Source of the DNA: Streptosporangium sp. NBC_01495
Lineage (GTDB): Bacteria > Actinomycetota > Actinomycetes > Streptosporangiales > Streptosporangiaceae
Length of the DNA stretch: 64,000 nt
Reading direction: 5' to 3'
Assembly: GCF_036250735.1 (NCBI RefSeq)
Contig: NZ_CP109430.1
Span: forward strand, 10,602,001 to 10,666,000
Of this stretch, positions 59,817-64,000 are shown one piece after another; the stretch's first letter is position 1, and each line of letters opens with the position of its first letter. The notes under the pieces are model-generated. The model was not told where the DNA came from. It ran no database searches and saw only the letters and a program-made list of their open reading frames with translations. The translations under genes and the position numbers were made by a program.

Positions 59817-59866
59817 GCGCGCTGAGGGGGGAACACCTTAGCGACCCGGCGAACGCCCCGGGCGTC

Positions 59867-60160
59867 TCAGCCGCTGAACGCGGCGAAGAAGGTCTCCTCT
59901 CGCTGTTCGCCGGATAGAACAGGGCCGGTGTCGAAGCGGAAGGCGGGGACCGACCCGGCGGTGAAGCCGAGCCCGCGTACGCGGTCGAGCTCGGCGTGCG
60001 GTTCCGTCGCGCCGCCGTCGTGCGTCCGCATGCCCGTCCCCTCGGCCGGCGTCACCAGGGTGCCGTGGTCGGCGACGTTGAGCGCGTCGGTGAAGTAGGC
60101 GCGGAACAGGCGCTCGGCCATCCGCTCACCGCGGCCCCGGGCGATGAGCAGAGCTTTCTA
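59867..60160 (-). pseudogene. DsbA/FrnE-type oxidoreductase fragment
   Basis: About 95 codons encode the part following the active-site domain of FrnE-like DsbA proteins (AERLFRAYFTDALNVADHGT, then a shortened segment) and the end with GLGFTAGSVPAFRFDTGPVL and SGEQREETFFAAF. The CxxC N-terminal thioredoxin half is missing, and the helical insert is shortened. The open frame fades near 60160, 14 bp from the TetR gene. It is a deletion relic. Confidence 0.75.
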
Positions 60161-60173
60161 AATGCTCGGCGCG

Positions 60174-60809
60174 CTACGCGCCGAAAGCCTGCAGGAACGT
60201 GTCGACGGCGGCACGGGCCACGGCCTGCAGTTCGGCATCTCCGACCGGGCGAGTCCCCATCTGGGAGCGTGCCTCCATCGGGCCGGTGAGCAGCGCCATG
60301 AACTGTTCGGCCGCCTGGGCAGGGTCGGTGGCGCGCAGACGGCCGGCGAGCGTGAGCCGGGCCAGCCGGTCGGCCACAGCCTGGTTGAGGCGATGGGCTC
60401 CGTACTCCTTGACGATGTCGAGGACGTCGGGAAATCTCGTGATCTCCGCGTAGAGCAGCCGCCGCAGCGCGCACGAGCGATCATCGCAGTGGTAGCGGAG
60501 CAGGTGGTCAGCTACGCCCTCCAGCGTCACGCGCAGGTCGTCGCCGGGATCGAAGAGTGGCTCGAGCGCGGCCAACCTCTCATTCAGCGCCTGCTCCGCC
60601 GCGGCCGCCATTGTCTGGCGGAACAGAACGGCCTTGTCGCTGAAGTGGTTGTACATCGTGGGCTTGGCCACGCCCGCCTCGTCCGCGATCTCCTGCATGC
60701 CGGCCCGGGCGTATCCCTCGCGGGCGAACACGATGAATGCGGCTCCCAGGATCGCCTGCCGCTTGTCGATCCGTCCGCGCGAGGTGGTCGTGGTTCGAGC
60801 TCCGATCAT
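60174..60809 (-). CDS. TetR-family regulator of the MFS operon
   Basis: A 211-residue repressor: HTH KRQAILGAAFIVFAREGYAR, then MQEIADEAGVAKPTMYNHFS with DKAVLFRQTM. The C-terminal domain is AefR-like (SCALRRLLYAEITRFPDVLD). It diverges from the MFS exporter at 60888, with inverted repeats in the 78-bp gap. It therefore probably represses the exporter operon until a drug-like ligand binds. Confidence 0.93.
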   Translation of the reverse strand: MIGARTTTTSRGRIDKRQAILGAAFIVFAREGYARAGMQEIADEAGVAKPTMYNHFSDKAVLFRQTMAAAAEQALNERLAALEPLFDPGDDLRVTLEGVADHLLRYHCDDRSCALRRLLYAEITRFPDVLDIVKEYGAHRLNQAVADRLARLTLAGRLRATDPAQAAEQFMALLTGPMEARSQMGTRPVGDAELQAVARAAVDTFLQAFGA

Positions 60810-60827
60810 GTGTCGATCGTACCGCCT

Positions 60828-60886
60828 GGTTCAATTCAATGAACAGCCGAGTTGCTTTCGAACTCGCTGGGTAGCTAAATTGAACC
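60828..60886. promoter_or_regulatory. Divergent promoter with TetR inverted repeats
   Basis: GGTTCAATT (60828-60836) and AATTGAACC (60878-60886) are exact inverted copies at both ends of the gap between the TetR and MFS genes. A closer partial palindrome, GTTCAATTCAATGAAC (60829-60844), overlaps the first. The right copy ends 1 bp before the MFS ATG, which has no Shine-Dalgarno sequence. Confidence 0.7.
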
Positions 60887-60887
60887 C

Positions 60888-62324
60888 ATGAGTTCAAGAA
60901 TTCCAGACGACCGTCTGGATTCCCACCTGCTGCGGATGATCGCGGTGATCCTGCTCGGTGGGTTGCTGGGCATCCTCAACAGCACCATGGCCGCCGTCGC
61001 CACTGACACCCTGGCCAAAGCGTTTGACACCTCGCTGAGCACGGTGGGCTGGACCTCCACCGGCTTCCTGCTGGCCGTCACGGTCACCATCCCCTTCACC
61101 ACCTGGGCCGTCGACCGCTTCGGCGGTAAGCGGCTGTGGTTGTGCGGCCTCATCCTGTTCCTGGCCGGATCGCTCGCCTCCGGGCTGGCCTGGGACGTCG
61201 GAAGCCTGATCGTCTTCCGCGTCGTCCAAGGCGTCGGCGCCGGCATCCTCGACCCGCTCGTCCTGATCCTGCTGGCCCGCGCTGCCGGCCCCCACCGCGC
61301 CGGACGCGTGATGGGCCTGATGGGCGTGGTCCTCTCCCTCGGCCCGGTCCTCGGGCCGATCGCGGGCGGGGCCATTTTGCAGGGCCTGCCGTGGCGATGG
61401 ATGTTCCTGCTCAGCGTGCCCGTCGGCGTCATCGCCATCCTGCTCGCCGCGCGCGTGCTGCCCGCCGACCCGCCCTCCGAGGAGCGTCAGCCGCGAGTCC
61501 GGCTCGACGTGCTTGGTCTGGCCCTGATCGGTCCGGGCTTCGCGGCGCTCATCCTGGCCTTGTCACAGGCGGCCGAGCAGGCCTCGTTCACCGTCTGGCA
61601 GGCGCTTCTTCCCCTGGCCGTCGGCGCTGTTCTGCTGATCGGCTACACGATCCACGCGTTCCGCACCCGGCGCACGCCACCCCTGATCGACCTGCGGTTG
61701 TTCGCCAACCGCGGCTTCACGGCGAGCGTCACCATCATGGGCCTGGGCGGCCTCGCGAACTTCGCCACCTTGTTCGCGCTGCCGCTGTACTACCAGCAGG
61801 CGCACGGGCACGGCGTGCTCGCCGCCGGACTGTTGATGGCGCCGGCGGGCCTCGGCGGCGCCATCGCCATGCCACTGGCCGGACGGCTGTCGGACCGGCT
61901 CGGCGCGCGCGGCCTGGCCGGCGGGGGCGCGATCGTCGCCGCCCTCAGCGGGCTCGCCTTCACCCGGATCGGAGCGGAAACCCTCGAGCTGTGGCCCGCG
62001 CTGATCGCCCTCACCATGGGCCTGGGCATGGGCTTCTTCAGCGCACCCACCATGGGATCGCTGTATCGCACGCTGCCCGCCCCGCTGGTCGCCCAGGGCA
62101 GCTCGGTGCTCTACATGCTCAACCAGCTCGGCGCCGCGATCGGCATCGCCGTCGTCACGCTCATCCTGCAGACCGCCGACGACCCGATGACCGGCTTCCA
62201 CGGCGTCTTCTGGTTCACCGTCGCCATGATCGCGGTCATCCTGGCCGCCATCCCGCTCCTGCCCGGCCGGCCCCCCGCGCCGACCGTACGCGAAGAATCC
62301 GCCCTGTCCGGGAGGACATCCTGA
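60888..62324 (+). CDS. MFS exporter, DHA2 (EmrB/QacA-like) family
   Basis: A 478-residue drug:H+ antiporter-type transporter with about 14 hydrophobic segments. Motifs are the N-terminal ILNSTMAAVATDTLAKAF, TWAVDRFGGKRLWL in loop 2-3, IVFRVVQGVGAGILDPLV and the motif-C-like VLSLGPVLGPIAGGAILQG. Export of a lipophilic compound is likely. It is the first gene of an operon followed by the SDR (1-bp TGATG overlap) and the SGNH hydrolase (ATGA overlap). Confidence 0.93.
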   Translation: MSSRIPDDRLDSHLLRMIAVILLGGLLGILNSTMAAVATDTLAKAFDTSLSTVGWTSTGFLLAVTVTIPFTTWAVDRFGGKRLWLCGLILFLAGSLASGLAWDVGSLIVFRVVQGVGAGILDPLVLILLARAAGPHRAGRVMGLMGVVLSLGPVLGPIAGGAILQGLPWRWMFLLSVPVGVIAILLAARVLPADPPSEERQPRVRLDVLGLALIGPGFAALILALSQAAEQASFTVWQALLPLAVGAVLLIGYTIHAFRTRRTPPLIDLRLFANRGFTASVTIMGLGGLANFATLFALPLYYQQAHGHGVLAAGLLMAPAGLGGAIAMPLAGRLSDRLGARGLAGGGAIVAALSGLAFTRIGAETLELWPALIALTMGLGMGFFSAPTMGSLYRTLPAPLVAQGSSVLYMLNQLGAAIGIAVVTLILQTADDPMTGFHGVFWFTVAMIAVILAAIPLLPGRPPAPTVREESALSGRTS

Positions 62325-63115
62325 TGAAGACCCTAGTGATCACCGGCGGCACCGACGGGATGGGCAGGGCGCTCGCCCACACGTACCTCGAACGAGGCGA
62401 CACCGTCGTCATCATCGGCCGTGACGCGGAGAAGGCGAAGACCGTCCCCGGCGCCTTCCTCATCCAGGCGGACCTGAGCCTGCTCAGCGAGAACAGGCGG
62501 GTCATCGAGGAGATCAACGCCACGTTCCCCGTCGTGGACGCGCTCGTGCTGTGCGCCCGGCACTTCCGCTCGACCCGGTGGGAAACCACCGAGGGCCTCG
62601 AGGGCACCTTCGCGCTGGAGTACCTGAGCCGCCACCTGCTCAGCCACGGCCTGGTCGAACCGCTGGACAAGGCCGACCACCCGGTCATCGTCAACGTGTC
62701 GGGGCCCGGCGTCCCGATGGGCCACATCCACTGGGACGATCTCATGCTGGAGCGCGGCTATGACGGGGTGGCGGCCCAGATGCAGGCCGGCAGGGCCAAC
62801 GACCTGCTCGGGGTCGCCTTCGCCACCCGGCACGCGGCGAGCCGTACCAAATATGTGCTGATCAACCCCGGACCCGTGTCCACCGGCTTCTCCGGCGAGT
62901 ACGACGCGGCGACCGCCGCCCATGTCGAGTCACTCAAGAGGCACGGCAAGTCGGTCAAGGAGGGCATCAAACCGATCATCGCCCGCATCGACGCCCCGCC
63001 CGCCGAACCACTCAGCGCCTTCATGCAGGACCGGCCGATCAGTCTGAACCACCCCACTTTCGAGCAGAAGGCCGCCGCCCGGCTCCACGAACTCACCCTG
63101 AAGGTTGTTCGATGA
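62324..63115 (+). CDS. SDR-fold protein lacking the canonical YxxxK
   Basis: A 263-residue SDR-like protein. The cofactor loop ITGGTDGMGRALAHTY is intact, and Ser in VIVNVSGPG aligns with the active-site Ser. Where relatives have NNAG it reads LVLCARHF. Where AYGQSKLAN is expected it reads AAQMQAGRAN, so the catalytic Tyr and Lys are absent. It may bind NAD(P)(H) without classical SDR chemistry or use another residue. Relatives in actinobacteria are annotated as oxidoreductases in TetR/MFS operons. Its ATG overlaps the MFS stop and its stop overlaps the next ATG. Confidence 0.8.
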   Translation: MKTLVITGGTDGMGRALAHTYLERGDTVVIIGRDAEKAKTVPGAFLIQADLSLLSENRRVIEEINATFPVVDALVLCARHFRSTRWETTEGLEGTFALEYLSRHLLSHGLVEPLDKADHPVIVNVSGPGVPMGHIHWDDLMLERGYDGVAAQMQAGRANDLLGVAFATRHAASRTKYVLINPGPVSTGFSGEYDAATAAHVESLKRHGKSVKEGIKPIIARIDAPPAEPLSAFMQDRPISLNHPTFEQKAAARLHELTLKVVR

Positions 63116-64000
63116 CAATGATGTGGACGGCGGCGTTCAGATCCGCACCGGTCAGCCCGTACGAGTCGATGACGCTCATCTACCCCTCCCGCGGCTTCGG
63201 CAACGAGACCCTGCGTCAGGTCGTGCGTGTCCGCGGTGGTGGTGACCGCCTGCGGGTACGGTTCAGTAACCTCTACGGCAAGCAGCCGCTCACCATCGCG
63301 AGTACGCGGGTGGCGGCACTCGAATCCGGGTCGTCGATCATCGCGACCACCGACACCGCGATCACGTTCGACGGGACACCGCACGTGACGATCGGCGTCG
63401 GCGCGGAGGCGGTGAGCGACCCCGTCGACTTCGCGACGACGGCCGAGACCGACCTGGTGGTCAGCACGTACTACGCGTCGGAGACCGGACCCGCCACCTA
63501 TCACCCCTTCGCCCTGCAGACCGGCTACGTGGCGCGGGGCGACGTCGTCTCCCACCCGAAACTGCCCGATCCCGCCGAGGTGGAGTCCCGGTTCCACCTC
63601 AGCGGGATCGACGTCTGGACACGCGCGGGCCACCACGTGGTAGCGGTGTTCGGCGACTCGCTGGCTGACGGGGTGGGCACCACCCCCGGCGCCGACCTGC
63701 GCTATCCCGACCTGCTCGCCCGCCGGGTCAGCGAACCGGGCATGTCGGTGATCAACCTGGGCATCGCCGGTAATCGGCTGCTCACCGATGTTTTCGGAGA
63801 GCGGGGGATCGCCCGGTTCGACCGTGAGGTGCTCGCGGCGCCGGGGGTGACGCACGTCATCGTGCAACTCGGCGTCAACGACATTGGCATGCCGGGGATG
63901 TTCGGATTGCCCGCTGTGCCGGTGGTCGACCTCATCGCCGGGCTCACCTCGATCGCCGAGCGAGCCAAGCGGCACGGCCTTACGGCGATCATCGCGACCG
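63112..64000 (+). CDS. SGNH/GDSL hydrolase, 3' end outside window
   Basis: The first 296 codons of an SGNH-type esterase with an N-terminal beta domain (~1-175; RGFGNETLRQVVRVRGGGDR, LRVRFSNLYGKQPL). The SGNH domain follows: block I VAVFGDSLADGVGT with the nucleophile Ser, block II INLGIAGNRLL and block III VIVQLGVNDIG. The His block lies beyond the window. There is no signal peptide, although many relatives are secreted. It is coupled to the SDR by an ATGA overlap and so belongs to the TetR/MFS operon. Confidence 0.93.
   Translation, partial: MTMMWTAAFRSAPVSPYESMTLIYPSRGFGNETLRQVVRVRGGGDRLRVRFSNLYGKQPLTIASTRVAALESGSSIIATTDTAITFDGTPHVTIGVGAEAVSDPVDFATTAETDLVVSTYYASETGPATYHPFALQTGYVARGDVVSHPKLPDPAEVESRFHLSGIDVWTRAGHHVVAVFGDSLADGVGTTPGADLRYPDLLARRVSEPGMSVINLGIAGNRLLTDVFGERGIARFDREVLAAPGVTHVIVQLGVNDIGMPGMFGLPAVPVVDLIAGLTSIAERAKRHGLTAIIAT

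Noticed and set aside
58463..59836. Minus-strand open frame of about 450 codons
   Set aside because: It is the complement of the kinase WD40 repeats. Its internal repeats simply mirror those of the sense gene.
61136..62323. Plus-strand extension far upstream of the SDR start
   Set aside because: It runs out of frame through the MFS gene with Arg/Pro-rich shadow sequence. The SDR begins at the ATG overlapping the MFS stop.

Overview
The window is high-GC DNA from a filamentous actinomycete. The grounds are GTG and TTG starts, ATGA/GTGA stop-start overlaps, many TetR/MarR/GntR regulators, an F420-type luciferase-like oxidoreductase, a WD40-linked Ser/Thr kinase and secreted glycosidases with ricin-type lectin repeats. 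A Streptosporangiales-type genome (Nonomuraea/Streptosporangium-like) fits, but I cannot fix the genus. It looks like accessory chromosome: short operons with their own regulators, separated by relics of transposases, an integrase, a formamidase and a DsbA protein. No rRNA or tRNA gene was recognised.

Layout. 1-5 kb: 3' part of a sensor kinase, a PadR/membrane-protein pair, an aminoglycoside-phosphotransferase-like kinase and a flavoprotein with a repeat tail. 5-10 kb: a tight minus-strand operon of glycosyltransferase, Rieske dioxygenase alpha and beta, MFS exporter, carboxymuconolactone-decarboxylase-like protein and a Cys-containing unknown. 10.8-16.3 kb: a Tat-exported M28 aminopeptidase, then a 40-residue peptide gene, a standalone YcaO enzyme and a large membrane protein. 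This is the best candidate for an undescribed RiPP system. 16.3-17.4 kb: an IS630 relic and an intact-ended 922-bp IS5-family element whose TTA target duplication supplies the stop codon of the neighbouring serine hydrolase. 18.8-24.6 kb: a two-HTH regulator, small unknowns, duplicated membrane proteins, a PixA/AidA-type inclusion-body protein and a repeat protein.

24.7-34.4 kb: BtrH-like protein, TetR/DUF4267, ArsR/VOC, a 31-residue peptide gene in front of a prolyl oligopeptidase, monooxygenase/AraC, an SDR and a toxin-antitoxin pair. 34.5-43.6 kb: secreted beta-propeller, redox enzymes, regulators and an orphan two-repeat CRISPR. 43.8-47 kb: GH30 glycosidase with a LacI regulator. 47.2-57.2 kb: a catabolic island with a nitrate/sulfonate-type ABC importer, a CocE hydrolase, a CoA lyase, an alpha/beta hydrolase, GntR, a CaiB-type CoA-transferase and a metallo-beta-lactamase-fold protein. 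These suggest uptake of an ester or amide, hydrolysis, CoA activation and retro-aldol cleavage. 57.6-64 kb: kinase, then a TetR-controlled MFS/SDR/SGNH-hydrolase operon running off the end.

Positions, frames, repeats and motifs were read directly. Family names come from motif recognition without database search. Starts were chosen by Shine-Dalgarno sequence, overlap with the upstream stop and family length.
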